Assembly: GCA_902490365.1 (NCBI GenBank)
Contig: CABUDQ010000052.1
Span: 1-13,136, forward strand
Reading direction: 5' to 3'
Length of the DNA: 13,136 bases
Source of the DNA: an uncultured Collinsella sp.
GTDB lineage: Bacteria; Actinomycetota; Coriobacteriia; Coriobacteriales; Coriobacteriaceae
A program made the position numbers and the translations under genes. Every line of letters starts with the position of its first letter. Position 1 is the first letter of the stretch. Below the pieces are notes generated by a model. The model did no database searches. It worked only from the letters and a program-made list of their open reading frames with translations, and had not been told where the DNA came from. Positions 1 through 7,049 of this stretch are shown here, in pieces.

Positions 1-453
1 GCTGCTTGCCGCAAGGTGACCGATAAGCCGCTGTTCGTGAAGATGGCGCCGGTCAACGTCGCCGAGATCGCCAAGGCCCTCGAGGCTGCCGGCGCCGACG
101 GCCTTTCGGTCATCAACTCCATCCAGGGCATGGCCATCGACGTCCATACCCGCAAGTCCCGCGTGGCCAAGCCCAAGGGCGGCCTTTCGGGCCCGCTGTG
201 CCACCACATCGCCGTGCGCATGGTCTGGGAGGTTGCCCAGGCCGTCGATATCCCCATCAACGGTGTCGGCGGTGTCATGACTGGCGAGGATGCGGCTGAG
301 TTTATCCTGGCCGGCGCCACCTGCGTGTCGGTCGGCATGGCCAACTTCGTCGATCCGTGCGCTTCGCTTAAGATCGCGCATGAGCTCGAGGCCTGGGCCG
401 AGTCCCAGGGCGTAAAGGACATCAACGAGCTGGTGGGTGCTTTCGAATGCTAG
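1..453 (+). CDS. pyrD: Dihydroorotate dehydrogenase, class 1B catalytic subunit (3' part)
   Basis: This is the last 150 codons of a gene whose start lies before the window; the frame is already open at base 1 (AACRKVTDKPLFVKM), so the GTG at 16 is internal. The family oxidises dihydroorotate to orotate in the fourth step of pyrimidine synthesis. Visible family features are the lysine-containing strand PLFVKMAP, the segment GADGLSVINSIQGMAID, the stretch GGLSGPLCHHIAVRM, and the FMN-phosphate-binding end of the TIM barrel (PINGVGGVMTGEDAAEF, then SVGMANFVDP). This pattern fits the 1B type, which works with an iron-sulfur/FAD subunit PyrK; pyrK is not in view and may lie upstream. The gene ends 7 bases into pyrF, so the two are co-translated. 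Only the C-terminal half can be judged. Confidence 0.93.
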   Translation, partial: AACRKVTDKPLFVKMAPVNVAEIAKALEAAGADGLSVINSIQGMAIDVHTRKSRVAKPKGGLSGPLCHHIAVRMVWEVAQAVDIPINGVGGVMTGEDAAEFILAGATCVSVGMANFVDPCASLKIAHELEAWAESQGVKDINELVGAFEC

Positions 454-1163
454 AGAATGATGCCCGCGACCGTGTTATCGTCGCCCTCGACTGCGACCGT
501 GAGCGCGCGCTCGAGCTCGCCCACGAGCTTTCGGGCCATGCCGCCTGGCTCAAGGTCGGCATGACGCTCTATTACGCTGAGGGTCCCCAGATCGTCAAGA
601 CCTTTAAGGACCTTGGCTTTAAGGTCTTCCTCGACCTTAAGTTCCATGACATTCCGCATCAGGTGCGCGGCGCTGCCCGCTCGGCCTCGCTTGCCGGTGC
701 CGACCTGCTTTCGGTCCACGGCCTGGGCTCGGGTGCTATGCTCGCTGCCTGCCGCGAGGGTGCCGAGGAGGCGCGTGAGGACCGCGCCAAGCTCGTCGCC
801 ATTACCGTGCTCACGAGTATGAACCAGGATGCGCTGGCCGAGATCGGCGTCGAGTCGCCCGTTGCCGAGGAAGCCGCCCGTCTGGCAAAGCTTGCCCAGA
901 CCAACGGCATCGACGGCATCGTGTGCTCGCCGATGGAGGCTCATGACATGCGTGAGCTGCTCGGTCCCGACGCGCTGATCGTGACCCCGGGCGTGCGTCC
1001 GGTGGGTGCCGCTCTTGGTGACCAGTCTCGCGTGGCGACGCCTTCCCAGGCTATCGAGCGTGGTGCAAGCCACATTGTTGTGGGACGTCCCATCACCGGT
1101 GCCGACGATCCGGTTGCCGCCTTTGACGCTATCGTCGCCGAGCTGGTCGAAAACGTCGCGTAA
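447..1163 (+). CDS. pyrF: Orotidine 5'-phosphate decarboxylase
   Basis: The 238-residue protein has the size of the short bacterial OMP decarboxylases, which convert OMP to UMP in the last step of de novo pyrimidine synthesis. The expected active-site residues are present: D15 in RVIVALD, K36 in WLKVGM, and the D63-x-K65-x-x-D68 signature in FLDLKFHDIPHQV. The phosphate-binding part is represented by TPGVRP and VVGRPIT near the C-terminus. The ATG overlaps the end of pyrD, so translation is probably coupled; I see only a weak GGTGGG upstream. No pyrE follows: the pyrimidine operon seems to end here, and the next gene (mihF) has its own promoter. No convincing intrinsic terminator with a T-run follows the stop. 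Confidence 0.97.
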   Translation: MLENDARDRVIVALDCDRERALELAHELSGHAAWLKVGMTLYYAEGPQIVKTFKDLGFKVFLDLKFHDIPHQVRGAARSASLAGADLLSVHGLGSGAMLAACREGAEEAREDRAKLVAITVLTSMNQDALAEIGVESPVAEEAARLAKLAQTNGIDGIVCSPMEAHDMRELLGPDALIVTPGVRPVGAALGDQSRVATPSQAIERGASHIVVGRPITGADDPVAAFDAIVAELVENVA

Positions 1164-1199
1164 AAGATTCCCCTAAGTCACCACTTTTAGGTCTCATTA

Positions 1200-1219
1200 G
1201 CACAAAATAGCCCTTGTGC
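1200..1219. repeat. Inverted repeat GCACAA-N8-TTGTGC
   Basis: Perfect 6-bp arms at 1200-1205 and 1214-1219 in the pyrF-mihF spacer. A second dyad partly overlaps it, with CCTGCG at 1219-1224 and CGCAGG at 1252-1257 and a TTCC/GGAA pair nested inside. No T-run follows either, so they do not read as an intrinsic terminator. They could be an operator, an RNA processing or Rho-associated structure, or chance. Function is not known. Confidence 0.4.
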
Positions 1220-1329
1220 CTGCGTAAACTTTCCCATCCTTTGTGTGGAATCGCAGGTCAGGGGCTTAACTTTGGGCGCAGTATATTGCACTTTTTGCGG
1301 GTATCGTCTAACCTATGGAGCCGCTATTG

Positions 1330-1361
1330 GGCATTTTGTACGTTCTACGTGCTAAAATGCC
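1330..1361. promoter_or_regulatory. Dyad operator candidate over the mihF promoter
   Basis: GGCATTTT (1330-1337) and AAAATGCC (1354-1361) are perfect 8-bp inverted arms. An inner ACGT on each side (1340-1343 and 1347-1350) makes the element nearly palindromic around TCT at 1344-1346. The right half covers the -10 hexamer of the likely mihF promoter, so a protein bound here would block or adjust transcription. The dyad is seen in the sequence; the operator role is inference. No long T-run follows, so it is not a typical terminator. Confidence 0.5.
1350..1358 (+). promoter_or_regulatory. Extended -10 promoter element for mihF-gmk-rpoZ-thiI
   Basis: TGC-TAAAAT is an extended -10 (TGN plus hexamer) about 45 bases before the mihF ATG. 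There is no good -35 at 17 bases; TTGGGC at 1327-1332 is 20 bases away. This is the best promoter candidate in the spacer. A weaker one, TTGCAC (1286-1291) with TAACCT (1309-1314) at 17-base spacing, lies upstream. Confidence 0.55.
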
Positions 1362-1402
1362 AATTATTGAATCAGATATAACCCAACTATTTGGAGGTAC
1401 GA

Positions 1403-1711
1403 ATGGCACTCCCTCAGCTTACCGATGAGCAGCGCAAGCAGGCTCTTGAGAAGGCTGCTGCCGCACGTCACGCCCGCGCTGAGCTTCGCGAGCAGATCAA
1501 GAAGGGCGAGAAGTCCCTCGAGTCTGTGCTCAACTCCGATGACCCCATCGCTTCCCGCATGAAGGTTTCCACCCTCATCGAGTCTCTCCCTGGTTATGGC
1601 AAGGCCAAGGCCGCCAAGATCATGGAGGAGCTCGGCATCTCCGCTACCCGTCGCGTCCAGGGCCTCGGCGTCCGTCAGCGCGAGCAGCTCCTCGAGCAGC
1701 TGACCAAATAA
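1403..1711 (+). CDS. mihF: Actinobacterial integration host factor (mIHF)
   Basis: The 102-residue protein matches the mIHF family of actinobacterial nucleoid proteins, which bind DNA and support phage integration and chromosome organisation; it is unrelated to the HU/IHF fold of proteobacteria. The N-terminal part is a charged helix (LTDEQRKQALEKAAAARHARAE). The C-terminal part carries the helix-two-turn-helix-like DNA-binding signature, with MKVSTLIESLPGYGKAKA at about 53-70, MEELGI at 74-79 and RRVQGLG at 83-89. The ATG at 1403 is chosen over an in-frame TTG at 1391 because GGAGG lies at 1393-1397, five bases before the ATG, and the family starts with MALP. It abuts gmk and leads a four-gene operon, the usual actinobacterial mihF-gmk-rpoZ order. 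The shared transcript is inferred from spacing. Confidence 0.96.
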   Translation: MALPQLTDEQRKQALEKAAAARHARAELREQIKKGEKSLESVLNSDDPIASRMKVSTLIESLPGYGKAKAAKIMEELGISATRRVQGLGVRQREQLLEQLTK

Positions 1712-2281
1712 GTGAGCGCTCAGGATTCCAAGCTCTTTGTGATTTCTGGACCGTCAGGCGCAGGCAAGGGCACGCTCGTCACTCGTGTGCGCGAGCTCCG
1801 CTCGAACCTGGGCCTGACGGTTTCGGCTACCACGCGAGCACCACGCAAAGGTGAGGTCGACGGCGTCAACTACTTTTTTCTGACGCGCGAGGAGTTCGAC
1901 CGCCGCGTGGCAAACGGTGAGTTTGTTGAGTGGGCCGAGGTCCACGGTAACTGCTACGGCACGTTGGTGAGCGAGGTCACATCCAAGCTCGCCTCTGGCG
2001 CATCTCTGATTTTGGAGATCGATGTCCAGGGCGCCCTGCAGGTGAAGGAGCGTTTCCCCGAGGCCGTGCTGATCTTTATCAAGCCGCCTTCGCTTGAGGT
2101 ACTCCGCGAGCGTCTAGTCGGTCGCGGTACCGAGACGCCCGAGACGATTGAGCTGCGTATGGCAAACGCCGCCGATGAGCTTGCCCTTGCCGACCGCTAC
2201 GACGACGTCGTGGTGAATGACGATCTCGACCGCGCGACCGACGAGCTCGTTCGCGTTCTCGATATGCATGAAAGGATCTGA
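1712..2281 (+). CDS. gmk: Guanylate kinase
   Basis: The 189-residue protein has the full set of guanylate kinase features. It phosphorylates GMP to GDP with ATP, supplying GTP and dGTP pools. The P-loop is GPSGAGKGT at 13-21. The GMP-binding region includes TTRAPRKGEVDGVNYFF (40-56) and the GNCYGT stretch (79-84). EIDVQGA (102-108) is the conserved core segment, and the lid has RGTE at 138-141. Length is close to the family norm of about 190-210. The start is a GTG directly after the mihF TAA with no gap; GAGCAGC and similar purine runs precede it but no strong Shine-Dalgarno, so coupling to mihF translation is likely. rpoZ follows after 5 bases. Confidence 0.98.
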   Translation: MSAQDSKLFVISGPSGAGKGTLVTRVRELRSNLGLTVSATTRAPRKGEVDGVNYFFLTREEFDRRVANGEFVEWAEVHGNCYGTLVSEVTSKLASGASLILEIDVQGALQVKERFPEAVLIFIKPPSLEVLRERLVGRGTETPETIELRMANAADELALADRYDDVVVNDDLDRATDELVRVLDMHERI

Positions 2282-2286
2282 GGTCC

Positions 2287-2568
2287 GTGTCCGTTGTAAA
2301 GCCTTGCATTGACGATCTTCTGGAGAAGACCGATCACAACCGCTTCCTGCTCGCTTCGCTTGCCTCCAAGCGCGCCTGCGACATCAATAGCATGCTGCGT
2401 GGCCAGCACAACCGCGTGCTTGCCGTCCAGGATGTCGATGACATCACCATCGGGCTTTCCGGTGCCGATACCATCTCGATGGCTATGGATGAGATTGTCG
2501 ACGGCGACATCTCTTACGACGAGGCCCGTTACGAGAAGGCGCTCGGCCACAAGGTTGCTGAAGCCTAA
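2287..2568 (+). CDS. rpoZ: RNA polymerase omega subunit
   Basis: The 93-residue protein fits the omega subunit, which helps fold and assemble the beta' subunit of RNA polymerase. The diagnostic segment is NRFLLASLASKRACDIN (18-34), matching the family pattern in which a Y/F-x-L-V motif is followed by A-S-K-R-A. The remainder is an acidic tail with ISYDEARYEKALGHK. The GTG start at 2287 is supported by GGATCTGAGG just upstream (2274-2283) and by the position of the conserved N-terminal helix. Placement right after gmk is the standard gmk-rpoZ pairing in many bacteria. The thiI ATG follows its stop immediately. Confidence 0.94.
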   Translation: MSVVKPCIDDLLEKTDHNRFLLASLASKRACDINSMLRGQHNRVLAVQDVDDITIGLSGADTISMAMDEIVDGDISYDEARYEKALGHKVAEA

Positions 2569-3813
2569 ATGGCGGCTCGCGTCTGCCTGGTCCACTATCA
2601 CGAGGTTGGACTGAAGGGTAAGAACCGCGCACATTTTGAGCATATCCTCATGGATAACATCAAGGCGGCCTTGGCCGCCTTTTCCGTGAATGCCGTGTCT
2701 CGAATTTCCGGTTATATCCTCGTGACCTTTAACGAGCATCAGGCCGACGAGGCGGCGCGTGTCATTCGCACCGTTCCCGGCGTTGCTCGCGTGTCTTTGG
2801 CGTATCACACCAATCGCGACCCTCAGGAGTACTGTGCCGCCGCCGTGAAGGCGCTGCGCGAGTTTGGTTCCTTCGATTCGTTTAAGGTGCACGCCAAGCG
2901 CTCCAATACCGACTATGAGCTCACCTCGATTGACATCAATCGTCAGGTGGGCGAGGTGTTGTGTGAGGCCTTCCCCGATAAAAAGGTTCAAATGCACGAC
3001 CCCGATGCGATGGTGCACGTACTGGTGGTCCAGGGTAGCGTCTACGTGTATGCGCGCTCCGAGCGCGGCGTGGGCGGTCTGCCGGTGGGTTCTGCCGGCA
3101 AGGTCGTGACGCTGCTGTCGTCGGGTATCGATTCTCCGGTGGCGACCTGGATGCTCGCGCGTCGCGGCGCGGTGTGCGTGCCGGTACATTTCTCTGGTCG
3201 TCCGCAGACGCCCGATACGAGCGAGTATTTGGTGCAGGACATCATCCGTGCGCTTGAGCCGGGTGTCCAGATCGGCCGCCTGTACGTGGTGCCGTTTGGC
3301 GACTGCCAGCGTGAGATTTCGGTCACCTGCCCCAGCAATCTGCGCGTGATCATGTATCGCCGCATTATGTATTCGGTTGCCGAGCACATTGCACACATCG
3401 AGGGCGCCAAGGCCATCGTTACGGGCGAATCGCTTGGGCAGGTTGCCTCCCAAACGCTTGAGAACATCATGGCCGTCAACGAGGCCGTGAAGATCCCCGT
3501 GTTCCGCCCTCTCATCGGTTCGGACAAGCAGGAGATCATCGCGCGCGCCGAGGAGATTGGTACGTTCGATATCTCGACTGAGGCCGCTCCCGACTGCTGC
3601 ACGCTATTTATGCCGCGCCGTCCCGAGACGCATGCCAAACTCGATGCCGTGCATGAGGCCTGGGAGTTGTTCGATCATGAGGAGATGATCGAGCGCCTGC
3701 TCAAGCAGACCGAGTACATCGACTTCGAGAGCAACACGTATAAGGCCCCTAAGACCTTAAAACGCAAACATTCGGAGCTTGCTCCGCGTGAGATTTACCA
3801 AGATCACGAGTAA
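2569..3813 (+). CDS. thiI: tRNA 4-thiouridine sulfurtransferase (ThiI, no rhodanese domain)
   Basis: The 414-residue protein has the ThiI layout: an N-terminal ferredoxin-like part (HYHEVGLKGKNR), a THUMP RNA-binding domain to about residue 165, and a C-terminal PP-loop ATP pyrophosphatase domain. ThiI transfers sulfur to U8 of tRNA. The PP-loop reads SSGIDSPVA (184-192), where the usual motif is SGGIDS, so one glycine is replaced by serine. DCCTLFMPRRPET (342-354) carries the likely catalytic cysteine, as in the short Bacillus-type ThiI. The rhodanese domain of E. coli ThiI is missing, so sulfur is probably delivered directly by a cysteine desulfurase (inferred). The ATG touches the rpoZ stop. 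A terminator follows within 11 bases, ending the operon. Confidence 0.95.
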   Translation: MAARVCLVHYHEVGLKGKNRAHFEHILMDNIKAALAAFSVNAVSRISGYILVTFNEHQADEAARVIRTVPGVARVSLAYHTNRDPQEYCAAAVKALREFGSFDSFKVHAKRSNTDYELTSIDINRQVGEVLCEAFPDKKVQMHDPDAMVHVLVVQGSVYVYARSERGVGGLPVGSAGKVVTLLSSGIDSPVATWMLARRGAVCVPVHFSGRPQTPDTSEYLVQDIIRALEPGVQIGRLYVVPFGDCQREISVTCPSNLRVIMYRRIMYSVAEHIAHIEGAKAIVTGESLGQVASQTLENIMAVNEAVKIPVFRPLIGSDKQEIIARAEEIGTFDISTEAAPDCCTLFMPRRPETHAKLDAVHEAWELFDHEEMIERLLKQTEYIDFESNTYKAPKTLKRKHSELAPREIYQDHE

Positions 3814-3823
3814 TTTTGTGCAT

Positions 3824-3856
3824 AGACCGACGATGCTTCTGCATCGCCGGTCTTTT
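3824..3856 (+). terminator. Intrinsic terminator after thiI
   Basis: AGACCG-A-CGATGC, loop TTCT, GCATCG-C-CGGTCT, then T residues to 3856. The two 6-bp blocks pair perfectly around one A/C mismatch. It starts 11 bases after the thiI stop and closes the mihF-gmk-rpoZ-thiI transcript. Confidence 0.92.
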
Positions 3857-3928
3857 GCTATCTGGGCATTTTGCGGCTAAGTGTTCATTTGCTGACGTGT
3901 GCCTGAATAAATGGACAGATTTGTGCAA

Positions 3929-3971
3929 GGTTTTGGTCGGTTTTTGGTTTGACCGCTAAAACCGGTTTTGG
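3929..3971. promoter_or_regulatory. Repeat-rich control region before comEA
   Basis: Three copies of a GGTTTTGG-type element start at 3929, 3939 (with one extra T) and 3964. A perfect 12-bp palindrome, AAAACCGGTTTT, lies at 3958-3969, and GGTC/GACC pair at 3935-3938 and 3951-3954. The first GGTTTT can pair with AAAACC at 3958-3963, while that same AAAACC can instead pair with the GGTTTT that follows it. Two exclusive structures are thus possible in RNA, or a multi-site operator in DNA. TTGACC at 3949-3954 could be a -35, but no matching -10 is evident. Function is inferred from position only. Confidence 0.4.
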
Positions 3972-4026
3972 AGCGTGGCTGTTGCAGGGCTCTTTTCCTG
4001 ACACGATGTTGTTGGGAGGTTTTGCT

Positions 4027-4740
4027 ATGGCGCAGCGCGAACAACACGAACGGGTCAAACGGATGGACCGCTTGGCTGACAAGTTGCTCGGTCATAAGGC
4101 AGTGGTGATGGCGATACTGGTCGTCATTGCGATGGCGAGTGGACTGGCGATGGCGAACCTTGGCGGCGGTGCCGGTGGCGTGTCGTTTGAGCGCACTGAC
4201 GGTTCGGGCTCGTTGGTGGAGCCGGGATCCGGTGATGCCTCGAGCGGAAAGACATCCGAAGGTTCTTCGACTAAGGCTTCTGCCGCGGCAGAGGTCTATG
4301 TCGATGTCGATGGCGCCGTTGTGTCGCCCGGTGTATATCGTCTCAAGGACGGCGCGCGGGTGGCTCAGGCGATTGATGCCGCCGGCGGGCTGGCGCCCGA
4401 GGCAGACGTTACGGGGCTCAATCGGGCATCTAAGGTCGTCGATGGACAGAAGATTCACGTTCCAACGGTAGGGGAGCAGCAGGCGTCCATTGCGGAAGCC
4501 GGTGTTGATGGTGGGGCTTCCGCATCATCGGGCGTGAGTGGCGCAACAGGCTTAGTAAATATCAATACGGCAAGCGCGGCAGAGCTACAGACGCTTTCGG
4601 GCATCGGTCCCTCCATGGCCCAGTCGATTATCGATGAACGGACAAAGAACGGTGCTTTTGCCTCGGTTGACGATCTGATGCGTGTGTCGGGAATCGGCGA
4701 GAAGAAGCTTGCCAAAATCAAAGATTGCATCTGCGTATGA
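4027..4740 (+). CDS. comEA: ComEA-type competence DNA receptor
   Basis: The 237-residue protein has the ComEA architecture: a short cytoplasmic N-terminus rich in charge, one membrane segment (about 25-44, AVVMAILVVIAMASGLAMAN), a Gly/Ser-rich linker, an SLBB-type domain (about 89-148, VYVDVDGAVVSPGVYRLKDG), a second linker, and a C-terminal double helix-hairpin-helix DNA-binding domain (175-237) with NINTASAAELQTLSGIG and MRVSGIGEKKL. ComEA is a surface receptor that binds double-stranded DNA and hands it to the ComEC channel. The ATG at 4027 is chosen because GGGAGG at 4014-4019 sits 7 bases before it; an in-frame TTG at 3949 lies inside the repeat-rich leader and would add 26 residues with no clear role. 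Its stop overlaps the comEC ATG. Confidence 0.93.
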   Translation: MAQREQHERVKRMDRLADKLLGHKAVVMAILVVIAMASGLAMANLGGGAGGVSFERTDGSGSLVEPGSGDASSGKTSEGSSTKASAAAEVYVDVDGAVVSPGVYRLKDGARVAQAIDAAGGLAPEADVTGLNRASKVVDGQKIHVPTVGEQQASIAEAGVDGGASASSGVSGATGLVNINTASAAELQTLSGIGPSMAQSIIDERTKNGAFASVDDLMRVSGIGEKKLAKIKDCICV

Positions 4741-7040
4741 GTGCGACCGAGCGCGAACATGTGATGCCTCCGCGGCCCCTGATGCCGTGGACGATGGCCC
4801 TGTGTGCCGGCATGTGCATGAGCTGCGCCTTGGTGCTCAACGTGGCCGCTGATGCGCTGCTGAGGGAGCAGGCGCCGGCGGTCGGGCTGCTATGGGCCAT
4901 TCCCGTTGCGGCGGCGGTATTCGTTGTGCTGGCTCAATCTTGTGCGCGGCTTGCCCCTTGGAAGCGGTGGCTGTATGCCGCGTCCGTCGGTCTCGTGGCG
5001 GGAGCGGTCGTCTCGGCGTGGTGGGCTGTGGGCGCGCTCAACGCCTCGAAGGCGCTCGATGGTCGAGCGGCAAGCAGCCTCGAGTTTGTCGTGCAGGGTG
5101 ATCCATCCATAAACGACGACGTGTATTCCTATACCTGCGAGGCACGCGCAGACGGTAAGAACTTGGCAACGGTTCGCCTATCGTGTGACCGCGAGCTCAA
5201 GGTCGGGGCGCACGTGCGTGTTATCGGTCGCGTTTCACGTTTTGAGAACGATGCGTATGGACGATCGCGCGCGCTCCGAGGCGAGGTGCGCAAGGTTAAA
5301 GCCGTTCGGATTTTGTCCGTCGATGAGGGCTCTCCGGGGCCGCTGCTTCGGCTGCGAAATGGGCTGCTTGCGTCCATCGCGCCTGCGACCGACCCGGCGC
5401 GTGCGCTCATAGCCGGTGTCGTCTGCGGGCGTTCGGCCGAGCTGCGCGCCCAGCCGGCGGGCGACTGGTTTTCGGTGACGGGAACGGCACATCTTATCGC
5501 CGTCTCGGGCAGCCATTTGGCTATCGTGGGGTTTGTAATCGAGGGCGTATTGCAAAAGACTCGGTGCTCACGTGGCCTTCAGCGGGCGATATTGGCGATA
5601 ACGCTTGTGGGCTACGCTGCCTTTACGGGCGCATCTCCCTCGGCCGTGCGCGCGTGCTGCATGGTGTTCGCGACGCTTGTCGTAAACGGCGCGGGGCGTC
5701 GCCGGCACGGCGCATCGGCACTCTTTGTTACCATGTCCATCTTTGTGCTACTGCGGCCGACGGTGCTGTTCGAGATGGGCTTTCAGCTTTCATGTGCCAG
5801 CGTCTTAGCCATTCTGTGCTTTTGCCCCTATGCGACCTACGCTTTGGGTGAGCTGGGTGTGCCGACGGGCGTTGCCAGCATGCTTTCCGTCACGCTGTGC
5901 TCGCAGTTGGCGACGCTCCCCATTACCATTCCTGCCTTCGGTACGTTCTCGCTTTTTGCTCCGCTGGCAAATGCGGTCATCGGTCCGGTGGTGAGCGTAC
6001 TGCTTGCTGTGTCGATCGTGCTGGTTCCCTTTTCGCTTGTGGCACCGTTGCGGACTTGGGCGCTCGTTGTGCCCATGATTGCCGCCCGTTGCGCGCTGTT
6101 TTTCGAGCAGCTGTTTGCCGCCGTGCCGGGTGCATCCGTGAGCGTGCCGCCCGATAGCATGTGGATTTACCTAGTGCCGTTTTTGCTGGCGGTTCTGCTT
6201 GTCCGGTGGCCGCGTCCCCGTGCACGCCCTATGGCGGTGGGGCTTGCATGCCTGGTGCTCTTGGCTGCGATTCCGTACGTCTACTGGGATCGATTCGCTC
6301 CGTCTTCGGTGACGGTGCTCGATGTGGGTCAGGCCGATGCGATTCTTATCCGCCAGGGCGGTGCAGTAGCACTCGTCGACTGCGGACTCGACGAGCGCGT
6401 GGTGGCGGCGTTGGTCCGCAATAACGTGCACCATATCGATGCCGTCTTTGTGACGCATTGGGATGAGGACCACTGGGGTGGTCTGCCTGCCGTGCTCGAA
6501 CAGTTTTCGGTCGGAACGATTGCCGTGGCGGCGGATGCGCTGGAGGATGCTCCTGCCGAGGTATTGAACCGACCTGGCGTGGAGTATCGGCAGGTGCGCC
6601 GTGGGGATACGGTCGATATCGGCTCATTTTGCGCCCGCGTGATGTGGCCATTCGAATCCGTGGATGGCGAGGGAAATGAGGATTCGCTTGTCCTGCTGCT
6701 CTCTTATGTTCAGGAAGGCAAGGGCCTGCGTATGCTCCTCACCGGTGATGCCGAGCTCGACCAAGAACGGGAATTCGTGCAGGAGGTGGGGGATATCGAC
6801 GTACTTAAACTTGGGCATCACGGCTCTAAGGTTTCAGTCGATGGTGAGTTGCTGGACGTCCTGAAGCCCGAGCTTTCCCTCGCGAGCGCGGGCGTGGGGA
6901 ATCGATACGGCCATCCGTCCGATGCCTGCATCGATGCCGTTAAGGAAGCGGGCGGTGTGTTCGCGTGCACTATCGAACACGGCGACATTACCGTCACGCC
7001 GACTGCGAATGGCTTTGCGATGCGATGCCAGCGACCGTGA
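4737..7040 (+). CDS. comEC: ComEC/Rec2 DNA-uptake channel
   Basis: The 767-residue protein has the three-part ComEC layout. Two or three N-terminal membrane helices lead to an OB-like extracellular domain (about 110-195, with VGAHVRVIGRV). The competence membrane domain follows (about 225-490), with the family signatures TGTAHLIAVSGSHLAIVG and YAAFTGASPSAVRA. A soluble metallo-beta-lactamase-like domain closes the protein: LDVGQADAIL, the metal-binding H574-x-D576-x-D578-H579 (THWDEDHWGG), TGD (669-671) and GHHGS (693-697), all intact. ComEC forms the channel for single-stranded DNA entry, and the last domain is proposed to degrade the non-entering strand. The ATG at 4737 is preferred because it overlaps the comEA TGA by 4 bases; no Shine-Dalgarno is visible. 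An ATG at 4764 is an alternative. Confidence 0.95.
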   Translation: MSATEREHVMPPRPLMPWTMALCAGMCMSCALVLNVAADALLREQAPAVGLLWAIPVAAAVFVVLAQSCARLAPWKRWLYAASVGLVAGAVVSAWWAVGALNASKALDGRAASSLEFVVQGDPSINDDVYSYTCEARADGKNLATVRLSCDRELKVGAHVRVIGRVSRFENDAYGRSRALRGEVRKVKAVRILSVDEGSPGPLLRLRNGLLASIAPATDPARALIAGVVCGRSAELRAQPAGDWFSVTGTAHLIAVSGSHLAIVGFVIEGVLQKTRCSRGLQRAILAITLVGYAAFTGASPSAVRACCMVFATLVVNGAGRRRHGASALFVTMSIFVLLRPTVLFEMGFQLSCASVLAILCFCPYATYALGELGVPTGVASMLSVTLCSQLATLPITIPAFGTFSLFAPLANAVIGPVVSVLLAVSIVLVPFSLVAPLRTWALVVPMIAARCALFFEQLFAAVPGASVSVPPDSMWIYLVPFLLAVLLVRWPRPRARPMAVGLACLVLLAAIPYVYWDRFAPSSVTVLDVGQADAILIRQGGAVALVDCGLDERVVAALVRNNVHHIDAVFVTHWDEDHWGGLPAVLEQFSVGTIAVAADALEDAPAEVLNRPGVEYRQVRRGDTVDIGSFCARVMWPFESVDGEGNEDSLVLLLSYVQEGKGLRMLLTGDAELDQEREFVQEVGDIDVLKLGHHGSKVSVDGELLDVLKPELSLASAGVGNRYGHPSDACIDAVKEAGGVFACTIEHGDITVTPTANGFAMRCQRP

Positions 7041-7049
7041 CGACGTCGT
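7040..7049. repeat. 10-bp palindrome ACGACGTCGT
   Basis: A perfect palindrome starts on the last base of the comEC stop and touches the TTGGCG -35 of the holA promoter. It could be a regulator site or chance in GC-rich DNA. Confidence 0.25.

Noticed and set aside
1172..1191. CCTAA/TTAGG pair after pyrF as an intrinsic terminator
   Set aside because: The stem has only five base pairs with a 10-base loop and is not followed by a T-run.
1315..1428. A 37-codon plus-strand frame starting with ATG in the mihF leader and overlapping mihF
   Set aside because: It uses codons rare in this window (CTA, ATA, TTG), has no ribosome site, and passes through the promoter dyad, so it is unlikely to be translated.
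2197..3453. A 418-codon open frame on the minus strand opposite rpoZ and thiI
   Set aside because: Composition is the antisense shadow of strongly conserved plus-strand genes; no ribosome site or domain supports it.
3877..4458. A minus-strand open frame crossing the comEA leader
   Set aside because: It spans the control region and the Gly/Ser linker of ComEA, has no recognisable domain and no good ribosome site. The comEA frame explains the coding part.
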